Assembly (NCBI GenBank): GCA_013397455.1
Contig: VYZB01000221.1
Span: forward strand, 851,484 to 915,483
Direction: 5' to 3'
From: Crotophaga sulcirostris
Lineage: Eukaryota > Chordata > Aves > Cuculiformes > Crotophagidae
DNA: 64,000 nucleotides
The translations under genes were made by a program, and so were the position numbers. This document shows positions 11,391-23,200 of this stretch, one piece after another (the stretch's first letter is position 1; each line of letters opens with the position of its first letter). Under the pieces are notes generated by a model. It searched no databases, had not been told where the DNA came from, and saw nothing but the letters and a program-made list of their open reading frames with translations.

Positions 11391-14300
11391 GTGTCACACT
11401 TTCTGCATGGACAGACTCTTGGTTCCATATAAGGAATAAAAATAGTTGAAATAAAATGGTTAGATTGATTAAATTCTTCTCTAGCAAATAAATACAAGGT
11501 TCATGAACTAAGAAACAATTACATAATAAACCTATAAATAAATTAGTTTTACTATTTTGAACCAAAACTGTATCATCAGAGCCCGCTATTGTTCACTATT
11601 GCTCCCAGGTACAGAGTTCAACGTCAGTCTTACTCAACAGCAATGTGTCTGAGAGCAAAATTATCTTTTTTCTTCTCCCAGACACAGTGTTTCTGACATA
11701 TAAAATATATTCAGATTGAAGCAGAATTGTAATTAGGATAAATATTTGATGTCCAAAGTGCTATCACACTAATATGGATGGGTAAGAAAGAGATTTGTAT
11801 GTAGGGTATTGTTGCAGTTGCCTCATACGTGTGTTATGTTTTTAAAGATTAAACAAATAAGAAAGATGGACTGAAGTGGGCAGTATCAAAACAGCTTTAC
11901 TTGAGTTGAATTAAGAGAGTCTTTCAGAAAATGGAAGCAGTAAAGCAAACAGTTACATCTTGGGAATGATACTGTATCGGAATCTATCAGTAATAATGGT
12001 ATGAGGCTCAGAAGAAACAAATTCATACTTCTTTTCTAGGTCTCATCTATGTGGAGCATCTAGGCTGGTTATAGGAGATGATGTAGGAAACACAAAGAGC
12101 ACATGAAAGATCCTGTAATGCTAGGACTAATTTGATGTATCTTGCTTTAGTCTCAAAAACCGAACTCTATTTCTGTAACTCAGTTCTGGTTCAGTATAGC
12201 ATTCCTTACGCAGCCAAAATCCCCCCTTAAACTAATAACAGCTTCACCCAAATGTGAAGCAAATGTTTAGGAAACAGGGGAAGATTATTTTGTTTCCTAA
12301 ATATAGATATATTAGCAAAAACCTATATTTGTGCTTTAGCTTGTTTACAATTATAAAATCTTAATAATGAGTACATATAACTAAATTACAAAAGTGTTAT
12401 TAGTGGTAATTTTAAAGGCATAAACTTGCAAAATAAAAGGATATAGATTTCTCTTTTTACAGAGATTTACAGTAGTCATCAACTTGTATAGTTCACATTA
12501 GCATCCAGTGACATTGCTTTGTCTGTATATATTTCTAGCTGTCAACAGAATGTCCTGAGGCAATCGCATCCTGATTCTATAGCTATCTTCTATTCTTTTA
12601 TAATACACAAGGGTCTAATTTTCCATCAGCAAAGCATGAAATCATGTAAGAATGCCACATAACCAGCATGTGCAAACAAGTAGCACTTTTTCTACACATA
12701 AAAATGCTTCATAAAATAACAAATAAATTGAATCTTCTTGTTCAAGTAAAGTGCTTGAAAACTAAGATCCTTTTTAGAAATTAGAATTCTCAGTACTGAA
12801 GTGGCCACGCCATGCTCTTCCTCTAAACATGTGTACCACCTTACAGTGTTATTTTGTGTGTTAAAAGCATTTCAGTCAGGCCAATGTTGGAGCTTTCTAT
12901 TTCCTGGACAAAAATAATACAGTTGCAAACATCTGGCATATTAATTAAATTAATACAAATACTAAAAAGATAGCAAGTTAACAAAAGGAGTATGCTTCAA
13001 TTTGATGATGCCCGCTTATTGTTCCAACAGTAGCAGTCTTGCCCTAAAGCTGTTCAGTTTGCTATCAAATGCTTTTAGCAGAATTTACTGGAGCAAAATG
13101 GGTACGGTGACCATCATTTGCTGCTTCCAATTTATTTCTGTGGAGTAGACATAGAAAACACTAAGGCTTGGCCATTAAATGATTGTAAAATGTACCAAAA
13201 TATATGTGCACATATGACACGCAGACTCCAATTCTGTATCTGGAACAAATGTTTAGTTCTGCAGCACTGTCTGCCACCACCACCGACCTCCTTAAGCAGC
13301 TTGTGCTTGCAATATACTTGAACCACATTCAAGACATATGTCTTCCTTACTAGAAGCACCACAGAGACAAAGCTCAGTTTAGCCTCAATGTATTGACTAC
13401 GATTGCCAAACCTTCCTCTTTGCCTCTCGTATTTCTACAACTTCAGGGGATTTTTAACACCCGTTTCTACACAATGTGCAGTTTATTTAGCACATGACTT
13501 TCAGATGTCTGGCTGCAAAGTAACCTGTTGTAATTTAAGGCAAACATGTTTTGAATAAAGAAGCTGGTGTTTTTAATCTCTACTGCAGCTAGCACAACGG
13601 AAGCTTTCAGAAAAAAAAAGAATTTTCCAGGATGAAGAGGACCACATAGTCTCTACTTGTTAAAAGAACTGACCTAGAATTTACATGTATAAGTTTCAAT
13701 AAATTTGCCTTTGTCAGTTCCTCACTGTTATAGCAATACCTTGGAGAAATGAATCTGCACATGACAAAGAGAAAGTCAGACAATACTCACTTGTTTTTCC
13801 AATACCCTCTTGTTTATGGAAACGTTTCCTAAACATTACGAAGTAAAACAGGGGCATGGGTTTTTTGCCTCTTAAATACAATGAGATAGGAGCAAAGGCA
13901 ATCGTTGCCAAAGTATAACAGATGTGACTGAAGTACTCGGTGATGACTCACTGCTAGAAAACAGCACTAAGCTTGCAGGGGAAAGTCCTGACCCCTCTCC
14001 ACAGCCAGGGCAGTCCTGCCCACACTGTAACTAATGAGGCTGCCAGCCCACACAGGTGCAAGGATCAGCTCTGAAATAAATCCTACAGCACAGGAGTATT
14101 GAGATTTGGCATCACCACAACCAGGGCTAAGCACTCATTAATCAGGGACAGGTTTTCAGCAAGTTTTCACTGTTACTGGTCCACAAAGGCCAAAGGAAAA
14201 AGACCATCTGCAACATCTGAAAATCTGTCCCTCCAATGTTCCTCTCCTTAAAAATGGAATTAAAGGAAATAATTATGTAGCAGATAAATACCTTTCAGGA

Positions 14301-15199
14301 AAGAGAAGTTACCCTGTAGAATTGAATTAGTCTTGGATTTAAGTAAGCTCACTTCAATGGCAGCTGTTATTTGGGCTACATGTATGACCTTGTCCTCTAT
14401 AATAAGTAGGCAGTCTGTGCCAGCAGCCTGTACCCCATACACGTGCTGTTAACACAGACCAAGACAGTCCACATTCAGCTGTGTCTACCAGAACTGAGGC
14501 AGAGGGACACTTCTGTTTTCACAGTCCTGTCTGTATTGTAAAATGGGCACAATGGGATCTTCCAGGATCTTCCAGGAGCTGAAATATGGAAGGCTGAAAG
14601 GTTCAGCCATCGTATCTGCGGTCCACTTAGCTGAGATACAGATAAAAACCTGTATGTGTCCTGATAATGCATGGAGTCTCTGAGCAAGCACAGTCATACT
14701 TTAACTTCATATCCTGTCAGCAACTAGAGCATTTCTATTTTTTACAGAAAACCAAATTCTATTTCAAAACAAAACTGCTTTAATGTAAAGAATGCTTGAG
14801 TTGAAAAAGAGGAAAAACAGGAGCTCCACCATTTCAAAATGTTTTCTTTTCCCTCCCTGTCAGCTTCTCTTCTCATAACAAAATTATCTAAAAATTAATA
14901 TGACCATATGAAAGCTTTTATGTATCTGTCTATATGTATGACTGTTTATCCATCTATCCATCAATGTTTTCATTTTGGGTCACAAGCTTTCTCATCATTT
15001 ACTCTCCTGATAAAAGTAATTATAAACTGAAATCCAAACTGACTGTACATTAGTTTTAGGACAAACTAACTCTAGGGTTTATTAAGTAAATCTGTTCAAT
15101 ATAAAAGTAGTTGAGGACAATTCACAATCTCAAACTGCTCAGGATTTTGTATCACAAAGGAGCACAACATATTTATAAACCAACACAGACAGGTCTCAC
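11391..15199. other. Gene-free DNA with minor repeats
   Basis: Nothing is recognised apart from the repeat copy at 12557. A 10-bp unit GATCTTCCAG is directly duplicated at 14556-14575, and an imperfect tetranucleotide tract (TCTA/ATCC-like) lies at about 14919-14966. The part from 13940 to 14180 is richer in GC than its surroundings but has no open frame of note. Confidence 0.5.
12557..12605 (+). repeat. Dispersed direct repeat, copy 2
   Basis: The segment starting 'gaggcaatcgcatcctgatt' matches 10728-10776 at about 42 of 49 positions. The flanks of the two copies do not align, and I see no CR1 around this copy. Either this is a short patch copied from the first site or both are fragments of an unrecognised repeat. 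Confidence 0.7.
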
Positions 15200-15700
15200 T
15201 TGCTTTGAGTAATAACGCAATTAAGAGTGCTAATAATGCCCAAGGAGAGTTTTCCCTGAAACCATCTCGTCTTCAAGCTTTCTTAGTGGTTCTTTTGTAT
15301 ATTTGATTATTATTATCATTCCTGAGACAGAGTCTGACAGATTATCAATATTGCCGCCTTTTCAAGAAACATATCAAGAAATAGCACCGTGCCGCCTTCA
15401 AACATATTTATTAAATGTAGCGCTAGGCTGACAAGACACCAACGATACAAGCAGATGTTCATTTCTCACCAAGTCTATGCCATTCAAACTATTCATCTCG
15501 AGCCAGGGCTGCATCATTTTTACACCAGAACATTTTAAAGAGGCTTCATGCACTTTTCCTCAGAGTGGGCTAAAACCTCATTGCACGATTTTTTATTATA
15601 TGCAAATGAGCAGGATCTGATTAGGTCCTGAGGCAGCTTCACCTAGGTGTTCACAGGAATAGCAATGGGAGCTGGGGAAGAATATTTCATAACTGAAGTA
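15200..15700. promoter_or_regulatory. Candidate conserved non-coding element
   Basis: This half kilobase looks unlike its neighbours: few homopolymers, several CpGs kept in an otherwise CpG-poor region ('attgccgcctt', 'accgtgccgcctt', 'tgtagcgctagg', 'catctcgagcc'), and no open frame. It holds an exact octamer ATGCAAAT (15600-15607), the binding site of POU-family factors. Those traits are common in vertebrate developmental enhancers in gene deserts. This is an impression only: alignment to other bird and mammal genomes would decide it. Confidence 0.3.
15600..15607 (+). promoter_or_regulatory. Octamer motif ATGCAAAT
   Basis: An exact match to the POU-factor octamer, preceded by a T-rich stretch and followed by GAG. 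An 8-mer is expected about once or twice in 64 kb of AT-rich DNA by chance, so its weight comes only from lying inside the distinctive block at 15.2-15.7 kb. Confidence 0.3.
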
Positions 15701-18700
15701 TATTTTCCCTTGGGGGACACCACCATTTGATTTTGACATTTATTTGTCCTGCACTGTAAAGGACAAAGCTACAATTACACTTTTTTTTCTACTGTGCAGT
15801 GGGCACGGTGTCAGAAAAAATTAAATCAAAGGTAGTTTGTTCTCCCCCAAAAAATAACAAGCTTTAAAACCAAATTTAAAGAGCATATTCAGAGTTAAGT
15901 CATACTACATAAAAAAAGCTTATTTGATTGAAAATGCATATCATAAATATGTTTCGCAGAAAAGCAGGAAGCATTAAAAGTAATATATAGCCCTGTACTG
16001 GCTTTGTTCTTAGTTTATTATTAATTCTATTAGCATTATGATTATTAACATTTTACTTTTATTAATGTTTGTCACTGACAACTTTACAAACAAGATGCAT
16101 CAAAAATAAATCTGTTGCTTGACGTCATTTCTATTTTATCTGGGACAATCTTTCTCATGTTTGGAGAAAGTTGAGGTGAATTAATTGAATATAAGATTAA
16201 ATGAATGTTACAGATTGTGACTCTTGCATCTTGCATTTCAAATGCATACAAATCTATTTTTAGTATGTACATTAGCATGCAACAAATACTTTTTCAGTCT
16301 TGAATTCTACTGGCACAATTCACACACCATGTACACAAATTTGTTCATATTTTACACAAAGCGTGCTTGGCAAATACCGATCTTGCAAACAATTTATGAG
16401 CTACTATAGGATATTTCACTTTAAAGGTTCTGAAACCTGGAGTGCGTAATTTCCATAAATGAATCTGATGTTTTTAAAAGAAATTCCAGAATAAAAATCT
16501 TAGAGAGTTAGTCATAAATTGGCGTTTCATCCTCAAATGTGTAATATGTACTTATTTACAAACCTAATTCAAATCTTAGTCCAAACTAGAGGTTTCAAAC
16601 ATGTCGTCCTGTTCTGTCTTCCCATTGAATTTAAATGCAGTTGAATGTGAGTAGTTTCTAGGGTTAAGAGGTCTCTAGTACATAATAATAACAGATAGCA
16701 TCTTGTCATCTTCTTGAGCCGCACTAGATGGAATAAATAACAAAAAAAATAAAGAAACAGGAAAAAAATAGGTATTGCTTGGTAAAAGTGTGAAAAATAA
16801 CATGTTAAACAAAAGTTTCACCATTTTTTAAGGAAATTTAAATCTGTACGTGGAGTAGAGCTAGGCTGAATAACGATGCCATGATGTCTACAGAAAACAT
16901 ATGCGCTTACTTTGATTTGAATACGCATCAAACTTGATATGGAAATAGGTTGAGATGAAACCACATTCAGCACATGAAAAATGGGAGGCATTCTTTAGTT
17001 TCATTTGTTGTTGAAGCTTACATCCACTGTCAATTTATACAGTAGTGGTGGATCAGTAGATGAGAGTGATGATCTAGTTACTAGAATATTTGTTTCTTTC
17101 CTGCACTGGTCTTATTTCAATGAAGAATTGCAGTGCATCATTTTAAACACATTGATAGCCCCACTAAAGAAATAATACTATTTGTATGCTTGAATTACAC
17201 ACTTGCATTGTAAGCACATAGGTCAATCAGGTAACCAAAAAGGAAATGACAAATCAGTATGCAAGAATCTACACAAGGTTTGGAATATGTACTTTTTATG
17301 AATTGCATGTACAAGAGGCATTACACTTAAGTCACTCAAAGTGGATGCTCCCCATTTCTAGAAAGGGTACCATGGTGATAACACTCATAGAAGTCATCCA
17401 TGACTATCTGTGCCTTTCGTCCAGAAAAAAGAGGCTTTGTCACAAGAACTGGAAGGCTAGGTGATCTTTACGTCCCTTTATTACTTAGCCTCTGGCACAG
17501 ATTCTACTGGCACTGTTAAGAGGGACACTAACAGGATCTACAGAAACATGTTTTGTTTGCAAATGTTTAATCAGTGGAGTTCATTAGGATTGGGTTGGAT
17601 GACTGTTGAATTGGATTGCTAATAAATAACTAATTTTTGAAAGAGCATCAAAGAACTTTTTGAATGAACATTAGCCCTCAGGTTTTTTATCAACAATGCA
17701 ATAGTGTAGAAGGTTTGCTTACCAGGGGTAGCTTTCATTATGGTAGAACACATTATGTGACAGCTTGAAGTACAATCATCTTCAGTTCTGGAACTGGGAC
17801 AAGGGGAGCATTGCTTGTTGCATACGTTTATTTCTTTAAAATTTTGATGCTAAAAAGAAGTAGAGTATTACAATAAACTATAAATTTTCCTGTAACTGTT
17901 CATGCTTTCTACTGAAGGTTTCAAATTTCACTGCATCTCTTCAAAAACTGAAAGATACATATTTTTATGATTTTATATAGCAAATATTTTTTTAAAAAAA
18001 ACACATATTTGCTCTGTAAAATGCACTGGTTTATAATAACATATTATAACATTTAGGTTTTTAATACCAGTGCTTTAGTGTAATAAAACTTTTAGTGATT
18101 CCCTGGTATATCTTGTTCAGACTTAAGTTCCTCATTTACATATCTGATGTTCCCCAAGAGACAGACAAGCTTCAAGTTAATTATCCATGTAGCTGTAAGA
18201 ACTCCTGTTTCTTTGGTAAGAACTCTCTAAAAGAAAACTAACAGTTATTAAATATTACCTTGAGTTTCAAAATGTAATCGAATTGCATTTAAAGAGGCAC
18301 TAAAGAGATACTTAAATTTAATATTCTTTTCAGTCTAAATAACATATAAAACATGCACAATTCTTACACAATCCACAAATAAAACAATCATTAAAAACTA
18401 ACAAGCCCAGCCCTCAGTAATTTCCAGGACTACAACTACTCAGAAGCAGAAAGGCTCCTGAGTAGACCCTGCAATACTCCCTAACATGTAGTCATCTTAC
18501 ACGAAAGCAAAATTACACCTGTTGAAAGCAGTGACACATTCCCAACTGCTTCTAGGGGAGCAGGATTACATTGCTAATAGCTCATAAAAATGCAGAGAAA
18601 ATCATGCTCTTTACGGAAAATAACAAGTGACAGAATACATACTTCTGAAATTAAATGCAACTGTTGTAAAGACACCAACATGTCTCCTATATCTCACCAA

Positions 18701-20174
18701 ACTGCAATTACAGGGAGGAGCCAAACATACTGTATAGTGTATGTTGTCACTTGTGACCAAAAACATCTTTAAAAAACAATTTGATGTATCAATGAAAAGA
18801 GGCACAGAATAACTGGCAGGCATAAAAGAGACTTTAATTCTAACTGTTCTACACAGCTTCCACTCATGAAGCAACCAAATGCCTTCAGTAGGATGTTAGA
18901 CAATGTACCTAATATATGTCATCTGTGGCTCATTCTCTGTCATCCTCAGTGGCAGCTGGCAACTTACAAGTGCAGATACCAGGTGAAATAATTAATCTGA
19001 GTATTTTACAATAAATGAACATGTGCATCTATTTCCCAGAGTCTCATGATGACTTGCATGAGAGGCAAATTCACTGACTGTCTCCAAATTATTACATGCA
19101 TCCTATAATTAAGTTACAATGACTGAATAGAATGTGGACGCTCTTCTCTACACAGAAGACAACAATCTCATTCCACAAAGACCTTGGAGGTCACTCAAGA
19201 AACAATTATATGTTCTGCTATCTATACTAAAAAGAAAGAAGGCCGAAGGCAAAACAGCCTTTCTTCTGTTTCCTGTAGCTTCAGTGTTCACACATTCAAA
19301 TGAATCCAAACAATATGAAGCCACAGAGCAACACGCACAGAACACGTATGCCTTGTAAAAAGTTGCTGTTACTTCTATCTGGACAAATGGGGTGGGAAGA
19401 GTCATGTCTGTCATGTTACAGAGAGGCATGTGTTAGCAAATTTCTGCTGTTTTTGTTTCTTGGCATCACTGTGTACAAAGTGAAAAGCACTAACTAAAAC
19501 CATTGTCATTATTCTGCTATGTAAAGACAGAGGAGTATAGATACTAATATCAGCTGTGTGCACATTCAGCTATGGGGTAAAAAGCATTAATGTGAGAAAA
19601 GAAAGAGGTAAGACCTATCTTTTACATGTCAACCAAGTATTTTGTCATATTTAGAAATCATATCTGATAATTTCTACACTTTACATTTGATCAGATATTT
19701 GACTTATTGTGATACAGTTAAAACTCAGTGATGCTCACAGACTTTGGGAATGCAAAATCTTACAATCCTTAGACAGACAATGCTATTACTGACTTCAAAG
19801 AAGACTCCTCAGTCAAAAGAAGGGTCACGGAGATGTAGACCTCTAAGGGTGTTCCCAGGACTGTATGGAGCTTGTCTCTCTAGGTTCCTCATTGGAATTG
19901 GGGAAATCTTAGCCTGTGAAGCTTTCTATCCTTTACTTCTATAGCATTGAAGTACAATGCAAAAACTTAGAGAAGGCACCTTCTAAGATGCAAACAGTTC
20001 ACTACTCACTACCCTGTAATATTTCACCCTTTCCAGTTTTTCCCCTTGGCCTTCCTATTACTAGCAGAACCAAGAAACAATTATGGGATGGGTGGGGCAA
20101 GTATCAGTAATGAGGTAGGTTTTGCAGTTTGATCTGAACAGTTGCCTAGGTGAAGTTCAAAGAACAATGCAGAC
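15701..20174. other. Gene-free AT-rich DNA, nothing recognised
   Basis: All frames are closed often. The longest open frame, on the minus strand near 19148-19429, is 93 codons with no familiar domain. A T7/A8 junction at about 17990-18001 is simple sequence. No repeat family is recognised. Confidence 0.5.
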
Positions 20175-20219
20175 CACTAGAAGATTTGTCACTAGAATAT
20201 TTGCCACTAGAAGATTTGT
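20175..20219 (+). repeat. 15-bp tandem repeat, three copies
   Basis: Units are CACTAGAAGATTTGT (20175-20189), CACTAGAATATTTGC (20190-20204) and CACTAGAAGATTTGT (20205-20219). Outer copies are identical and the middle one differs at two positions. It is a minimal minisatellite, likely from replication slippage. In frame it would encode TRRFV-like pentapeptides in a 93-codon open frame (20122-20403), which I regard as chance. Confidence 0.9.
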
Positions 20220-23200
20220 CTCAGAAATAATGGCTTGTTTAAAGTACCACCTTAAAGCAGAGATACACAAAATACTGAGAGAAAGGCATAGTCTTGGACT
20301 ATCAAAGCGAAATACTTCGAAAAAGCCATTGACCCCTATCACAAAAATAAGACCAATTAATAAAGAAAACATGCTTCCAGGGTGTCTTATTTTCCAAATC
20401 TAAGCATTTCTTCTCTTTTCACATTTAAGTCCACCTATGTGCTTAAGAAGAAATGTCAAACTTAGCAGGACGAATTAAGTAAAGGAATACAGAGAAACTC
20501 AACAGTATAGAACTACATTAACAAATGGTTTCAAACCAAAAAAAAAAAAAAAAAGATGAGGAAATGCACTGACTATCCCTGAAAAGAAGATATAAAGTTA
20601 AGTGCCTATCTAGGAGCCAGAAGAGGACCAAGAGTGGTTACCTCCAGCATTCTCACTATCTAGAATACAGAACCAGGTGACTAGCAGTAGATCGGCTACT
20701 TGACTAATAGATGTGAAATAATCTGTCTTTCAAAGATGATGAAAATGTGCCTACTTGCTATGAAGACTGCAGCTGGATTGTCCCTAATCAGAACAGTGTG
20801 CAATTGCCTTTGCATTCTTGTCATTGGTTTCAGTCCATGCAATAGTTATTTCACATGAAGAAACTGAAGGTAAACAGAGCTCTCTATGCCATTGATCCCA
20901 TATATGACAATCCTGATCTCAAAGTGAAATGAGTTTAGATGCAGACAGAGCACATTCTTGGATCTGCAGCTAGCTGGTATGAAAGCTCCTGATTAATAAG
21001 CACTAGTTGCCATATCTGTTCCCTTGCCATATCCCACCCCATCATCCACAGCAAAATAAGAATGGTCTCTGAATTTATACGACAATAGTGTATGTTGTGT
21101 TTGCCACCCATTGAGTTTGCCTGGTACCAAGTATCCAACTTCACCATTTCATGCTTACTATGAACTGGAACATCTCACATTACATTTAAATTTATGTAAA
21201 AGTTGATGGCACAAAAATTCACATGCTTCATTACAGAATGTGAGATTATTTGGGCACCCTACTCAAAAGGAAAATAATACGTCCTGTCTCCTCCCTATGG
21301 CACAGAGAGATGCGATCAATCAAAAAGGTGCTCAGAGTCAGACAAAATGGCCGTGTGGTGCTTCAGTGTTCAAATTATGTGTGTTCTTTAAAAAAATTGA
21401 ATGCTGGATAATGATTTGCCACACGACTATACTACAGGTAAGTTCAAAAGCAGTCATTGTCAGTATGCTGATTGATGTAAAGCTTTCAGTCTCTGGGGGG
21501 AAGAGTATAGCACTTCCTACTGCTTGATCCATAAAGCAGCATTTACTGCAGCCCACCTTCCTGGTCTGTGCTGCATAATACATTGCCAGATTATGGGAGT
21601 TAGGGAATTAAAAGGAAAAGAAAAGAATGGATGAAAAAGCCATGACCCCCTCCTCCACAGGTGAAATATTTGAGTCCCTGCCTCAGGGTATTGGAAGTAG
21701 ACACTAATTGCCATTCAGACACCCACTACTCACTTTCACCTAAATATTTCCCACTTCTTGGTGATCAACCAATCTAAAATTTAATTGAAAAAGTTTTCAT
21801 TTAACGTTTGCATCCTGTGATGCCTAGTTGGGACTGGAAGCATTCACTATCAGAGCTACAATATAAAAAGGGAGAATAGCACCATGTGAAGGAGCTGTAA
21901 AAGGCAAGGAATGATAAAGGGAAAAAAAAGCTCTTAAGAATACACACTTCAAGTTTTTTTTACTAAGAACCAACAACTTGCACAGCAAGTGATACTTCAT
22001 GCGCCAGGTACTGTGCCAGCTGTTTGATTCTGTATTTGCTACTTAGTGATCACTATCTGGATTTTTGTAGGCATTTTCTCATGGCTGCTGAACAGAAACC
22101 TGCAACACTATCCACAGACAGGAAGGGGAAAGCATTATTGATCTGTGTCTGCTTTGATGTGCTGCTTTCTGGGAGTGAAAACCAATCTGTTACAATCAGA
22201 TGCTGCATAGCCTGAATTATATTGAGATACCCATCAATATATAGAATATGAGGGAGCAAATAAACAGTAGCCACAAAAGAAAGACTTGACCAGATTATTA
22301 ACCAACTCTGGCTGTTGAGAAAGGAAATTCCTGTGAGATCCAGACAGGTCTCATTCTTAAAGAACTTTTGGCACAAAAATATAATAAAGAAAGTGTTTGA
22401 TATTGGACTCCATGCAGAGAAGGCATGAAGAGGATTTGTGCTTTATGAAGCATTACAGTGACTTCTGTAATGATACTCTATTTGGAACAGAAATGTTCTG
22501 GTTTTTATAAAAAGGACTGAAAGCAGTTGAGACTCAGAACTTGCAAACCGTGTTGGCAGCCGTATAGATAATTTCTGTGTTAGAGTTGTGCCTAAAAGGG
22601 TGAGATGGAGTATAGAATATCAAAATCCCAGATCCTTGCTCAAAAGTGTTTACAATCTGAAACAAGAAACATGAGCATGAGCAGTCATCAGAAAGAAAGA
22701 CTCAAAGGCAAGGAATTGAAACAAGGGGAACAAGATCTGAAAGACAAAAGAGTAAATGGATTGATAGTGTTGAGCAGATAACATTCTCCCTGCCTCCTTA
22801 GAGCTTCCCACCATCTGCCTATCAGCCTCTAGGCAGGGCAGGCAGGCAAAGGGGAATATTGGTTACAAACAGGGACAGATGCCAGAATTAGATTGGTCAA
22901 AGGCAAGAACAAGTGACAGAATTAAATGTGTTCAGAAACAACGTTCTTGCATTGAGTCAATGTTTAACAACAAAATTGAAACACAGATGTGTGTTCTACA
23001 GATTTAAAATGTTTATATCTGATTATGCAATGCTTTGCATCTTGTTTTCGTTGTCAGTCTTATAAGTCATCTGCAATACAGTACCAGTTTTGGCAGAGGT
23101 GTAAATACACAAAGTTCAAGTGTTAGGCTTGTACAGAAACAACTCCCAGCTGCCTCTCCACGTAGAGATTTCTGTTAGGTTTCTCATTCTAAATGCAGAG

